64,000 bases of DNA from Dokdonia sp. Hel_I_53 (GCF_007827465.1 NZ_VISL01000001.1:2437001-2501000), one strand, 5' to 3'. Positions 43,684 through 53,040 are shown, numbered from the stretch's first letter. The notes: a model not told the origin generated them from the letters alone. Numbers and translations: made by a program.

Positions 43684-44178
43684 CTAGTAAACTTTATGTC
43701 CTGTTTTTAAATACTTTCCCCATACTTTGGAAAATACGTGAACAGAGTCGGTTGGTTGTTTTTTCTTGTTTTGAATTTCGTAGCCTTCATCTTTCCAAGC
43801 AAATATGCTTCCGTATAGATTTTTGACGTTTGTAAATCCTTTCTTCTTCAGTCGCTCGCCAAAATCTTCAGAGCGTATCCCTACTGAGCAATAAACGACG
43901 ATGGGTTGATTTTTTTTTGCTTTCGCGAAAGCGTACAAACTATCATTCACCTTCTCAGAAACCCACACCGCGCCGGGAATATGACTTACCTCATACTCTT
44001 CTTTTTTACGGGTGTCGAGTATGAGGTAATCCTCTAGTTCCATCTTGAGCTGTTGCACCGAAATGTAAGGAACAGAGCGGGTGTTGTACTGTTTTAAAAG
44101 TACATCCATATCCGACTGTCCAGACGTAATGGCGGAAACCAATAAAAGTAATATGTAAGCGATATGTTTAGTTTTCAC
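43684..44178 (-). CDS. Exported rhodanese-domain protein
   Basis: A 164-residue protein with a signal peptide (IAYILLLLVSAITSG) and a single rhodanese domain (about 35-135). The active-site loop is VVYCSVGIRSEDF with the catalytic Cys, and YLILDTRKKEEYEVSHIPGAV is the conserved entry motif. Rhodaneses transfer sulfur; in an arsenosugar cluster a role in forming thio-arsenicals or handling thiol-bound arsenic is conceivable but unproven. A palindrome copy within the gene encodes AFAKA. Confidence 0.85.
   Translation of the reverse strand: MKTKHIAYILLLLVSAITSGQSDMDVLLKQYNTRSVPYISVQQLKMELEDYLILDTRKKEEYEVSHIPGAVWVSEKVNDSLYAFAKAKKNQPIVVYCSVGIRSEDFGERLKKKGFTNVKNLYGSIFAWKDEGYEIQNKKKQPTDSVHVFSKVWGKYLKTGHKVY
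43919..43932. repeat. 14-bp palindrome, copy 15 (inside the rhodanese gene)
   Basis: Exact copy, read in frame as Ala-Phe-Ala-Lys-Ala. Confidence 0.95.
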
Positions 44179-44181
44179 ATT

Positions 44182-45009
44182 TTATAATTTTATGCCAAAC
44201 CCCTGCAATCCACTCTCTACAGCTGGCAGTATTTCTGTGTTATCCCAGATGCCAGTTACGATGGTACGCGCATATTCTTCTGGCAGTAAGCCGTTTTGCA
44301 TTAACTGGCTCGTGAGCTTGTAATTATATGCAAAGGTATGATGTTCATAGCTAAGATTGCCAGAAGTGTCATCTAGAATGGCATACCAGACTTCGGTAGA
44401 GCCATCATTTGCTGGCATCCCAATCACGCCAGGGTTGAGCCAGAGTTTATCTTCTTTCTCCGTATGAAACGGCAAACCGCAATGTCCCGCAATAATCACA
44501 TCACTTTGTGTTGTATCAAAATTTGAACCTTTTATTTCCCAAGGCGTAGATTTAAATATAAATTCAGAAATATGATGGTACGAGCCGTGTACAACCGTAA
44601 CCTTTTTACCAGCGTAGGTGAATGTAATATGGTCTGGAAGCGCCTCGATGGTGTCTAGCGAATTCTTAGAGAGTTTGCTTTGTGCGTATGGATACCACAG
44701 CTGGCTAAAACCATCACAACGCGATCCTTCTCTAAAGTCACACCCACAATCTTCTGCGCCCTCACTCAGTTGTTTTTCTACATTACCTGCAATACCGTGC
44801 GTTCCCCATATTTTATAGAGTTGTACGGTTTCTTCGGGCTGCGCACAATATCCCACAATGTCTCCTGTGCAGATGCAATTTTCTGGTGCAATCCCTTGTT
44901 CCTCCGCTATGGATTTTAGTTTCTCTAGCGCTTGTAGATTGCTATACACACCGCCATACAGCAATACTTTGCCAGTGAGATTGCCCGTGTTTTTTATCTT
45001 TTTATCCAT
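44182..45009 (-). CDS. Metallophosphoesterase-like protein with a degenerate first metal motif
   Basis: A 275-residue protein of the YfcE/MJ0936-type calcineurin-like fold. GDIVGYCAQPEE, GIAGNVE, VVHGSYHHISEF and the C-terminal GHCGLPFH match motifs II-V. The first motif, normally Asp-x-His (as in SDIHGNLEAL), reads LLYGGVYSNLQAL, so both metal ligands are missing. A Cys-rich loop (NCICTGD, then EDCGCDFREGSRCDGF) is unusual for the family. It overlaps the symporter gene by 16 bp. It may be catalytically changed or bind something else. Confidence 0.78.
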   Translation of the reverse strand: MDKKIKNTGNLTGKVLLYGGVYSNLQALEKLKSIAEEQGIAPENCICTGDIVGYCAQPEETVQLYKIWGTHGIAGNVEKQLSEGAEDCGCDFREGSRCDGFSQLWYPYAQSKLSKNSLDTIEALPDHITFTYAGKKVTVVHGSYHHISEFIFKSTPWEIKGSNFDTTQSDVIIAGHCGLPFHTEKEDKLWLNPGVIGMPANDGSTEVWYAILDDTSGNLSYEHHTFAYNYKLTSQLMQNGLLPEEYARTIVTGIWDNTEILPAVESGLQGFGIKL

Positions 45010-46328
45010 CGTGGTATGAGGTATAATATGGTACAGGCTGTGATGCCCCAGACGTTGGTCCAGAGTAACGCAGCATAAGATCCTGTTGTAAATTGTAATG
45101 ATAGTGGTAAGGCATCAAAAACTAATATGAAGCCAAAAATGATACCAGTTACTACACTCAAGTAATAGCTAATTTTTGGGGCTGGCTTTCGCCAAAATAA
45201 AAATACTGGCGTAAGTCCAATTACCATCGTTCCAGATATGGTCGTGGCGCTTAAAATCTCTGCATTAAGAAATACGGGAATGGTTCCCAATATGGCAATT
45301 ACAGCCATAGACAATCTCCCAAACGAAAGATTTTTACCCAAATTTAAATCGACTGAAAGTAATTTTGAAAATGATGAGAATGTACTGTCCAGCGTAGATG
45401 CCGCCGATGTAATCATAATAAAATTGATGACTAGTAATATGACTACACCAAAAGCTTTGCCAACTTCTACCGCGGCTTGACCTGTCATTCCTTGTGACTG
45501 GGCATAAACACCTATAACACTAAATAAGATAATACAAGCAGCACCCAATACGGAGGCGATTAGAAAGCTACGCAAAGTAACCCTAGGCGAACTTAAAAAA
45601 GCTCTATCTGTCAATACTGGATCGTGAAAGGGATAGGAAAATGATTGTAACAAGGCTGCAAATAGCAAATTAAGACCAAGATCAAAACTCCACGTTCCAG
45701 AAGTCGCAACCTCCTTCACACTAAAATCATCTACCGAAAATATGCTATATAATATCACACATAGCAGTATGGAAAATAATCCCATCTGTATCACATCTGT
45801 AAATATAGAACTGCTCAATCCGCCCTTGAGCGCATAAGCCAGAGTGAGTATCGTAAAGACCAGAATCGCCCAATAGTACGGAGTGCTTCCCATCTCTCCA
45901 AAATAAGACCCTATCACCATCGTGTTACTCCACACCTCATTAAAAAGCCTAATGGCTATGAGTACAGAAAATAAGCGCATCGCTCCTTTTCCAAATCGAG
46001 AAGTCAGAAACTGATGTATACTTGTAAATCCACCTTGCAGGCGCATCTGGTAGATAATCACACCAGCCACAGCAAAGGAGAGGTAATAACCCGCATAAGC
46101 AACACCACCCACAATCCCAAAACTCAGACCTAAGTTGGCAGCATTTGTAATACTCTTTGCAAAAATCCACGAGATAATGAGACTACCCGTAACCATCCAT
46201 ACATTAGGAGACTTCTTACGATGCGTAGCCTTAAAAAACTCATCAGGACTTTTGGCAAGCGGAGACAGCACAAATAGCATCACACTCGATGCTATAATTA
46301 ATCCCCATTGCCAGATTTCTACATTCAT
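44994..46328 (-). CDS. Sodium:solute symporter family transporter
   Basis: A 444-residue protein with about 12-13 helices of the SSS family. Recognisable parts are TGSLIISWIFAKSITNAANLG, YALKGGLSSSIFTDVIQ (the typical GG-S-I-TD motif) and ITSAASTLDSTFSSFSKLL. I use the Met beginning NVEIWQWGLII. The substrate is unknown; its position suggests uptake or export of an arsenosugar-related organic compound. The next gene's start lies inside its 3' end. Confidence 0.82.
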   Translation of the reverse strand: MNVEIWQWGLIIASSVMLFVLSPLAKSPDEFFKATHRKKSPNVWMVTGSLIISWIFAKSITNAANLGLSFGIVGGVAYAGYYLSFAVAGVIIYQMRLQGGFTSIHQFLTSRFGKGAMRLFSVLIAIRLFNEVWSNTMVIGSYFGEMGSTPYYWAILVFTILTLAYALKGGLSSSIFTDVIQMGLFSILLCVILYSIFSVDDFSVKEVATSGTWSFDLGLNLLFAALLQSFSYPFHDPVLTDRAFLSSPRVTLRSFLIASVLGAACIILFSVIGVYAQSQGMTGQAAVEVGKAFGVVILLVINFIMITSAASTLDSTFSSFSKLLSVDLNLGKNLSFGRLSMAVIAILGTIPVFLNAEILSATTISGTMVIGLTPVFLFWRKPAPKISYYLSVVTGIIFGFILVFDALPLSLQFTTGSYAALLWTNVWGITACTILYLIPRWIKR

Positions 46329-46355
46329 ATATTGATTTCTTATTCTAATATTTAT

Positions 46356-46375
46356 CACTTTCCGTCTGGAAAGTG
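46356..46375. repeat. Hairpin 1 between SusD-like and symporter genes
   Basis: CACTTTCC and GGAAAGTG form a perfect 8-bp stem with a 4-nt loop, 28 bp upstream of the symporter start. Confidence 0.65.
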
Positions 46376-46390
46376 TATTTCATAAAAGTT

Positions 46391-46408
46391 CCCCTCTTTG
46401 AAGAGGGG
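46391..46408. terminator. Hairpin 2 between SusD-like and symporter genes (attenuator-like or REP-like)
   Basis: CCCCTCTT and AAGAGGGG pair around TG. The following minus-strand sequence has only four consecutive T residues, so termination may be partial. Similar CCCCTCTTTGAAGAGGGGCTAGGG elements recur in Bacteroidota genomes, so a mobile repeat is the alternative. Confidence 0.45.
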
Positions 46409-46452
46409 CTAGGGAAGATGTCCGCACTACTACACCCATCTCCCACAATTCA

Positions 46453-47892
46453 TTAATCTACATCCCACCACACGCGCACATTAAGGCTATTGCCGTCTGT
46501 TGCATCAAAAGCTGTCTGGTAATTATCTGCATTGAGCGCTTCTTCTTCAGATGGGTAAGGCATACGCACAGGAATTAAACCGTCATTAAGACTTGCTTGC
46601 ACATCCATAAACGCAGGAAAACCGGTACGTCTATATTCTATCCAACCTTCATAGCCGTTTATAATGTTTGCAATCCACTTTTGAGTAAGTATTTGTTCTA
46701 GCGGCGAACTATCTGCGTTATTAAAAGCAGCATTACCTGTTAGATAATCTGATGGTAACGGTGTTTGCCAGTATTCAAAAGCGAGCGTTACGCCGTTTTC
46801 ATAAAGTGCCTGCGCATCTGCGGTGATAAGACCGCGCTGGGCAGCTTCGGCGAGTGCAAGCGAAGTTTCCCAAGCCGTCATAAAGTTGGCATCTAGCACA
46901 GAAGTATCTTCTCTAAAAGCTGTGCCTGCAAGTGATAAATCTCCTAATACTGCAGCCGTTGAGGTTGCATCTATTCCATTTATAAGTCCGTTAAAATCGT
47001 CAGTATTTGATGCTGGTCTAAAGAACGTATTAAGCCTCGTGTCTTCAAGATCTACAAGAATATTTTCCATCGTTTCAGAAAGTACGAAGTTGTTAAAGTC
47101 ACCCACACGTAATTGTGCAAGTCTAAAGCTGTTAGGCTCCGTGTTGCTAAAGTTAAAAATAGCATTATCGCTATTACTCGATATAAAGTTATCCTCATTA
47201 ACAAGTGTTTGTAATTCTGTACTTACATCTACACGATCTGAGATACGTAAAAGATGTTTAATTTTAATACTGTTTGCAAAGCGTACCCAAGCTTGTAAAT
47301 CACCACCATATAGAATATCTCCTTCTAGCGGGATGACATCTTCATAAGCCTCAATAGCAGCAATTCCTGCATCTAGATTTGCCAGAATACCATCTGCTCC
47401 AGTATATATAGCCTCCTGCGTATCATAAGCTGGTGTTACCGTTCCATCTATTCCGTTAAATGCTTCTGAGTAAGGAACATCGCCAAAAAGATCTGTAAGC
47501 CCAGCCGCCATATAAGCTTTTAGGATAAGTGCTGGGCCTTCATAAACGGCAAAGGTCACATTAGTTTGCGCCTGCTGTAAGATAATCTCGTTGTCTCTTA
47601 AATTCGTATAAAAAATAGGCCAAGGATTTCCTCCTAGCTGAGGTGATTTTAAGGCGTGACGATCAAAAAGGTTAAAGTCAAGAGCCGTTCTGTGTTGCGA
47701 GAGTAAATCTCCAGCCACAAAACCTTCATAACTCATTTGCTCTCCGTAGTCATAAATAACTTGTCGCAATAACAAGCTAGGCTGCACGCTAACGGGATCA
47801 TTTGGGTTTGTGTTTATTTCTTCAAAATCTTCTGTGCAACTGCTCATTCCAAGTAAAAGCAGGAGGGAAGTGATGTATAAAAAATTTTTCAT
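46453..47892 (-). CDS. SusD/RagB-like outer-membrane lipoprotein
   Basis: A 479-residue lipoprotein (lipobox LLLGMSSCTED) of the SusD-like type. The opening FEEINTNPNDPVSVQPSLLL and the alpha-helical TPR-like middle (AYMAAGLTDLFGDVPYSEAF, KIKHLLRISDRV) are typical of SusD family 2. It caps the SusC channel at 47927-51142, 34 bp upstream. In this cluster the pair probably imports an organic nutrient linked to the pathway; a glycan is the default alternative. Confidence 0.9.
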   Translation of the reverse strand: MKNFLYITSLLLLLGMSSCTEDFEEINTNPNDPVSVQPSLLLRQVIYDYGEQMSYEGFVAGDLLSQHRTALDFNLFDRHALKSPQLGGNPWPIFYTNLRDNEIILQQAQTNVTFAVYEGPALILKAYMAAGLTDLFGDVPYSEAFNGIDGTVTPAYDTQEAIYTGADGILANLDAGIAAIEAYEDVIPLEGDILYGGDLQAWVRFANSIKIKHLLRISDRVDVSTELQTLVNEDNFISSNSDNAIFNFSNTEPNSFRLAQLRVGDFNNFVLSETMENILVDLEDTRLNTFFRPASNTDDFNGLINGIDATSTAAVLGDLSLAGTAFREDTSVLDANFMTAWETSLALAEAAQRGLITADAQALYENGVTLAFEYWQTPLPSDYLTGNAAFNNADSSPLEQILTQKWIANIINGYEGWIEYRRTGFPAFMDVQASLNDGLIPVRMPYPSEEEALNADNYQTAFDATDGNSLNVRVWWDVD

Positions 47893-47911
47893 TTGTAATG
47901 TTTTATGTTAC

Positions 47912-47925
47912 GCTTTCGCGAAAGC
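47912..47925. repeat. 14-bp palindrome, copy 16
   Basis: Exact copy in the 34-bp gap between the SusC and SusD genes. Confidence 0.95.
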
Positions 47926-47926
47926 G

Positions 47927-50900
47927 TTAAAAGTTAAATCCTGCCTTAAATCCGAAGCTTCTTGTTGTAGCATAACTCAAATCTTCTACACCGCTCACAA
48001 ATCCTTGTCCTTGTACTGCGAGTTGCTCAGGGTCAAAATGTGGATTTTCTGTGATGGCAAAAAGATTGCGCCCTATAAGTGAAAGGTTTACGTCTACACC
48101 TTCTTTGAGCCCGATAAATCCGTCTTTAAGCTTGAATGAATATCCTATAGAAAACTGACGAAGTTTTAAGAACGAGGCGTCATAAATGTTGTTTTCTTCG
48201 TGGTTGCGGTCATAAAACTGACGGTAGTAACTCTCTGCCGAAACTGCCGTGGTGTTTGGAACAAAATTTGGATTTGCCGCAGTGCCTATGTTTACAACTC
48301 CTTGTGCTATAATTCCCTCTTCTGGGCGGAAAGCTGTTTCTGCTAGTTGGCCTCCTACATTACCTAGCGCTCGCGTTCTTGAGACAATATCTCCACCTTG
48401 ACGCCAGTCAAATAAGAAAGAAGCACTCCATTGCTTGTAGCGGAAATCATTGTTCCATCCTAGGTTAAAATCTGCGGTGTAGTTTCCTATTTTCTTGAGG
48501 TTGTTGTCTGCAATAAAGCGACCATTATTATCAATGATAAAATCACCATCGTCATTACGTAGGTAGCCTGTTCCATAAATATCGCCAACTTCCCCGCCTT
48601 CTTCTACTTGGAAAAATACGGTTTGGTTTGCGCTGTCATAAATACGGCTAAAGGCAAGCGTAAGACGACCATCAGATTGCGGTAGACTTTCAACTACAGA
48701 TTTGTTGGTGCTGAAGTTAAAGGTCGTGTTCCATCTAAAGTTTTCATTTACGATAGGAGTGATGCCTGCAATGACCTCGATACCCGAAGTGCGCACCTCA
48801 CCGCCATTTACCACCTGCTGATTAAAGCCTGAAGAAATAGCAATAGGCAAGGAGATAATCTGATCTTTGGTCAGGGCGTTGTAGTACGTGAAGTCTACAT
48901 TAAACCTGTCTTTGAAGAAACGTATATCCGTACCTATCTCGTACGATGTAGTTTGCTCTGGTTTTAGGTTTGCATTAGGGATAAAGTTTTGTGCGCTAAA
49001 AGTAGGCTGCCCTTCAAAAGGGGTCTGTGCGATAAAAGCTCCAGAAGTTTGGAAAGGATTAGTGTCATTACCCACCTGAGCAACACTTGCTCTAAGTTGT
49101 AAATAGCTTATCGCTTCTGGAAGTTCCCAAACGTTAGATCCTATAAAACTCAAACTAGCCGAAGGATAGAAAAACGAAGTGTTATCTGCACTAAAAGGTG
49201 TTGCAAGTGCGCTTGACCAGTCATTACGTCCAGTAACATCTAGATATAAAAAGTTCTTGTAACCCAGTTTTGCCACTCCGTAAAAAGAGTTGATACGCTT
49301 TTCAGATTCAAATTGGAATGCTTCTATAGGTGATGCGGCATTATTAAGGTTAAAAATACCTGGTTGTGCAAGGTTTGTAGTTTGCACCTGTTTTGTAGAA
49401 GCTACTTGTGATAAGCGATTACCTCCAAGACTAACATCTAGCGAGAAGTCGCCAAATTTATTGTCATAGTTAAGTAAGAAGTCTGTGTTGATCTCACGAT
49501 AAAAAACATCGTGCTCAGCATAACCACCGTTCTGGAAACGGTTAGAACTAAAGTTTCTTAAAAACTGTCGTTTCTCACTACTGTAGTCCATACCTGTGCG
49601 TACGGTAAGGTCAAGATTTTTGGCGAGTGTCTGTGTAAGGGCTATGTTACCAAAAACGCGATCACGGTTAAAAGAGTTTCTGTTTTCTTCTAAAATAAAA
49701 AATGGATTATCAAAGAAGGTGTAGTTAAAAGAATATTGCTGAACGCCTTCTAATCCTGGCTGCCAGTAATCACGGAGGCTGTCTATATTAAGAGAACGAG
49801 GTCCCCAGGCTACGAGTGAGTAATTTACATTCTCACTTCCGTATCCGTTTGATGGGCGGTTGTCGCTTCTAGAATTTACGTAACTAATGCTTGCCTTGAT
49901 TTTAGTTTTGTCTGTTGGCTTAAAGTTGAGTTTTGTCGCGATAGTTTGTCTATCTAGATTCACACCGGGGATGATAGACTCACTACGTAGGTCTGTAAAC
50001 GATATACGGAAATCACCTTTGTCAAATCCGCTAGAAACAGCTACATTATTTATGGTGGTTACTCCAGTTTCATAAAAGTCTTTTAGGTTATCTGGGTTTG
50101 ACCTAAATTCAGTAGGAGTGATGGCTAGTCCATTGTATAAAGCTGTATCTCCACCACGTACAATCGTCCCATCTGCAAGCGTCACCGGACTATCAAACTG
50201 CGGAATTAAATTTCCAGCATCTAGTCTAGGTCCCCAAGAATAGGTGATGTTATCTGAGATTCCTGCTCCAAGGCCATCAACATATTCAAAAACTCCACCT
50301 TGTCCTTGACCGTACTCGTTTTGAAAATCTGGAAGTTTAAAAGCACTGTCTATAAAGATAGAAGTGTTAATACTTATACCGAGTCCTTTTTTCTTGCTAC
50401 CATCTTTAGTCTCAATAACAATGACTCCGTTTGATGCACGCGTACCGTATAATGCAGCAGCACTTGGGCCTTTAAGTACAGATACAGAAGCAATGTCATC
50501 TGGATTTACTTCCATCGCACCGTTTCCAAAATCTACTTCTTGAAAACCTGCGGCTGCTTCATTTGTAAAGTTAAAAACAGTATTGTTGTTAATAGGTACA
50601 CCGTCTACTATAAACAGCGGATTATTATTAGAGAACGAAGCTTCTCCACGTATGCTTATGCGTGATGAAGATCCCACACCAGTTGCACCTTGTGTGATGG
50701 TAACTCCCGCAAGCTTACCAGAAAGGTTGTCCAGAAAGTTTACAGACTTTACCTCGTCTATATCTTTTGCATTTATGGTTTGTACTGTATATCCTAGTTC
50801 TCTTGTGTTACGTTTTACGCCTAGAGCAGTTACAACCACTTCGTCAAGTCCCTCCTGGGAGATGCTTAGTGCAACGTCTATTTGAGTTCTGCTGGCAACA

Positions 50901-51142
50901 GTAATTAATTGTGAGCTATAACCGAGCGAAGAGAATTTTAAAACGGATACATCCGTAGGTATGGTAATGGTATAAACACCATTTTCGTCTGTAATGGTTC
51001 CTTGGTTTGTGCCTTCTACAAGGACATTTGCAAATGGTATTGTAGTGTTATCTTCTGCGCTTGTGACGGTTCCGGTAACGGTAGTTTGAGCATACAAACT
51101 TGCTGTAAAAAGCAAGAGTATACTAAGATAAAATGATTTCAT
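47927..51142 (-). CDS. SusC/RagA-type TonB-dependent outer-membrane transporter
   Basis: A 1071-residue receptor. A signal peptide (LSILLLFTASLYAQ) is followed by a carboxypeptidase-regulatory-like domain (about 20-95, PFANVLVEGTNQGTITDENG), the SusC hallmark EGLDEVVVTALGVKR, a plug (about 115-235, with SRISIRGEASFSNNNPLFIV) and a 22-strand-type barrel ending in SFGFKAGFNF with the terminal Phe. It forms the transport unit with the downstream SusD gene. The 65-bp upstream gap separates it from a glycosyltransferase gene, so it may share its transcript. Confidence 0.95.
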   Translation of the reverse strand: MKSFYLSILLLFTASLYAQTTVTGTVTSAEDNTTIPFANVLVEGTNQGTITDENGVYTITIPTDVSVLKFSSLGYSSQLITVASRTQIDVALSISQEGLDEVVVTALGVKRNTRELGYTVQTINAKDIDEVKSVNFLDNLSGKLAGVTITQGATGVGSSSRISIRGEASFSNNNPLFIVDGVPINNNTVFNFTNEAAAGFQEVDFGNGAMEVNPDDIASVSVLKGPSAAALYGTRASNGVIVIETKDGSKKKGLGISINTSIFIDSAFKLPDFQNEYGQGQGGVFEYVDGLGAGISDNITYSWGPRLDAGNLIPQFDSPVTLADGTIVRGGDTALYNGLAITPTEFRSNPDNLKDFYETGVTTINNVAVSSGFDKGDFRISFTDLRSESIIPGVNLDRQTIATKLNFKPTDKTKIKASISYVNSRSDNRPSNGYGSENVNYSLVAWGPRSLNIDSLRDYWQPGLEGVQQYSFNYTFFDNPFFILEENRNSFNRDRVFGNIALTQTLAKNLDLTVRTGMDYSSEKRQFLRNFSSNRFQNGGYAEHDVFYREINTDFLLNYDNKFGDFSLDVSLGGNRLSQVASTKQVQTTNLAQPGIFNLNNAASPIEAFQFESEKRINSFYGVAKLGYKNFLYLDVTGRNDWSSALATPFSADNTSFFYPSASLSFIGSNVWELPEAISYLQLRASVAQVGNDTNPFQTSGAFIAQTPFEGQPTFSAQNFIPNANLKPEQTTSYEIGTDIRFFKDRFNVDFTYYNALTKDQIISLPIAISSGFNQQVVNGGEVRTSGIEVIAGITPIVNENFRWNTTFNFSTNKSVVESLPQSDGRLTLAFSRIYDSANQTVFFQVEEGGEVGDIYGTGYLRNDDGDFIIDNNGRFIADNNLKKIGNYTADFNLGWNNDFRYKQWSASFLFDWRQGGDIVSRTRALGNVGGQLAETAFRPEEGIIAQGVVNIGTAANPNFVPNTTAVSAESYYRQFYDRNHEENNIYDASFLKLRQFSIGYSFKLKDGFIGLKEGVDVNLSLIGRNLFAITENPHFDPEQLAVQGQGFVSGVEDLSYATTRSFGFKAGFNF

Positions 51143-51208
51143 CTGAGTGTATTAGTTGGTAATTAAGAAAATCTAAGAATAACTGTAAGCTGTTATGGCT
51201 TACAAAAT

Positions 51209-51814
51209 TTAAATACGAGCTAATGATGGTGATCCCTTATTAAAGTGGCTTTTAGTGAGCGACTCAAAGAATCGTTTTATAGTGTGGTAACCAAGAGAAA
51301 CACCTTGATTTACTATGTTTAATATAAATTGTAATAGTTTTTCTGATAGTGAAGAAGCCTCGTTTAGAATTTGCTTTAGATCTGCATAGGTGTCAAGATC
51401 TGAGAGCGTCTCAAGGAGGTAAAGGTTTGTACGCTTTCGCGAAAGCGTATCAGAAATAATTGCACCCAGTTTACTAGACTGCCATGGTAGGTTTTTAAAC
51501 TGCTCAGGCTTAAAATGGTTCTTTTTAATTCCCATTAAATAACAACCACCATCTGTGCTTGGGCCAATAACAAGCGCAGATTGCTTGAGCTTTTCTTGCG
51601 CTAAAAGAATATGTCCCGCCGAAAGGAGCGGAGTATCATTACCTATGGTTATAACTTGGTCATAACCACTGTCAAAAACTGTTGTAAGCGCATTTGTAAA
51701 GCGCTCGCCAAAGGTGTTTCCTACTTGCTCATTTTCAGAAAAAATAACATAAGAAATTCCTGTCTTGCGTGCCGTTGCGATAGTTTGCCTATTGAGCTCT
51801 TTAAATAAAGCCAC
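51209..51814 (-). CDS. DUF2064-type glycosyltransferase (TIGR04282), start codon unclear
   Basis: A 201-residue frame from GTG. Conserved blocks are VITIGNDTPLLSAGHI (DxD-like) and SALVIGPSTDGGCYLMGIKK. The family normally begins about 30 residues earlier. The same frame continues upstream with the matching segment KTAILIFAQTA and reaches a TAG at 51899-51901 without any ATG, GTG or TTG. The real start may be a rare codon (ATC or ATA) near 51880-51895, or the gene may be damaged. It follows arsS closely. A palindrome copy inside is read as LSRK. Confidence 0.7.
   Translation of the reverse strand: MALFKELNRQTIATARKTGISYVIFSENEQVGNTFGERFTNALTTVFDSGYDQVITIGNDTPLLSAGHILLAQEKLKQSALVIGPSTDGGCYLMGIKKNHFKPEQFKNLPWQSSKLGAIISDTLSRKRTNLYLLETLSDLDTYADLKQILNEASSLSEKLLQFILNIVNQGVSLGYHTIKRFFESLTKSHFNKGSPSLARI
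51433..51446. repeat. 14-bp palindrome, copy 17 (inside a glycosyltransferase gene)
   Basis: Exact copy, read in frame as Leu-Ser-Arg-Lys (DTLSRKR). Confidence 0.95.
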
Positions 51815-51905
51815 AGACTGGCCGAGCTTCTTACGAGAAGCTTCAGTAATTGCTGTTTGAGCAAATATAAGTATGGCGGTTTTTGGTGTCGTGATTCTCT
51901 ACGTA

Positions 51906-52961
51906 TTAAGCAACGGTTCCTTGACAACTACTTCCTGCACCCGCCGTACAGCCGTAACAGTGTTGAGAGATCATAATGTTACGGTCATTAAGTAAATCTT
52001 CATTATAATCCTTTATGTGCTTTACACTACTTGCGACTGGTAATTCTAGCATTTGATTAAAATCACAATCAAATAAATACCCATCCCAGCTTATGGAAAT
52101 TGTGTTTTTACACATCACATTTTCTACTGCGGCAGGGTTATATGCCTCTACGAGTTGATACATATAATCCTCATAGTTTTCTGATGCGATGAGGTAATCT
52201 AAAAATCGTGCTATAGGTAAGTTTGTGATTGCAAAAAGGTTGTGGAACTGGATATTAAAATCCTCTATAAGTGCCTTTTTAAAATCTTTCTCCATACTTG
52301 CTTGGTCTCCCGGTAAGAACGCTCCAGATGGATTATAAACTAGGTCTAGTCTTAAGTCGCTGTCTGGCATACCGTAGCCACGCTCGTTGAGCTCTTGTAA
52401 TGCTTTGATAGACTTGTCAAAAACACCATCACCACGTTGCTTGTCTGTTTTTCCGCGTGTCCAGTGTGGCATCGATGAGATGACGTGTACATTGTGTTTT
52501 TTAAAGAAATCTGGGAGATCGTAGTATTTTTTATTTGCACGTATAATGGTAAGGTTAGAACGCACAATAAAGTCTTTAATCCCAGCCTTACTCGCTTCTT
52601 CTACAAAACGTCTAAAGTTTGGGTTCATTTCTGGTGCACCACCAGTAAGATCTAGCGTGTGAGCACCTGTATTGCGTATCACTTCGAGACATTGCTCCAT
52701 AGTCTCCCAAGTCATAATCTCCTTGCGATCTGGGCCAGCATCTACGTGACAGTGATCACACACTTGATTACACATATACCCCACGTTTATTTGGAGTATT
52801 TCTAGTTTGTTAGGGCGTAATGGTAGCTGATTTGTCTCTTTGATTTTCTTAGCAAACGTAGGCAGTTCATCTTTGAAAATACCATTAGATAAAATTTCTA
52901 TCTGCTTATTTGCTTGTGCAAGTTCGCTACCTTCTTTCTTCAGTGATTTTGTTGCTGACAT
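51906..52961 (-). CDS. arsS: Radical SAM arsenosugar biosynthesis enzyme ArsS
   Basis: A 351-residue radical SAM protein. The 4Fe-4S motif CNQVCDHCH (CxxxCxxC) is followed by LDLTGGAPEMNP (SAM-binding GGE-like loop), SSMPHWTRGKTDKQRG and the C-terminal Cys-rich tail SQHCYGCTAGAGSSCQG typical of this family. Homologues adenosylate dimethylarsinous acid to give 5'-deoxy-5'-dimethylarsinoyl-adenosine. Some members carry selenocysteine; here all positions read as Cys or sense codons. It is the second gene of the cluster, after the peroxidase-like gene. Confidence 0.92.
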   Translation of the reverse strand: MSATKSLKKEGSELAQANKQIEILSNGIFKDELPTFAKKIKETNQLPLRPNKLEILQINVGYMCNQVCDHCHVDAGPDRKEIMTWETMEQCLEVIRNTGAHTLDLTGGAPEMNPNFRRFVEEASKAGIKDFIVRSNLTIIRANKKYYDLPDFFKKHNVHVISSMPHWTRGKTDKQRGDGVFDKSIKALQELNERGYGMPDSDLRLDLVYNPSGAFLPGDQASMEKDFKKALIEDFNIQFHNLFAITNLPIARFLDYLIASENYEDYMYQLVEAYNPAAVENVMCKNTISISWDGYLFDCDFNQMLELPVASSVKHIKDYNEDLLNDRNIMISQHCYGCTAGAGSSCQGTVA

Positions 52962-53020
52962 TTAAAAATTTTTGTCGTTTGTAGTGTTGATTTCCTTTGG
53001 TTGGAAATCTGTATGAGTAC

Positions 53021-53034
53021 GCTTTCGCGAAAGC
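53021..53034. repeat. 14-bp palindrome, copy 18
   Basis: Exact copy between the peroxidase-like gene and arsS. Confidence 0.95.
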
Positions 53035-53040
53035 GTAAAA

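Noticed and set aside
51906-52961. Selenocysteine in ArsS
   Set aside because: Some family members contain it, but this gene reads through to its TAA with Cys or sense codons and no in-frame TGA.
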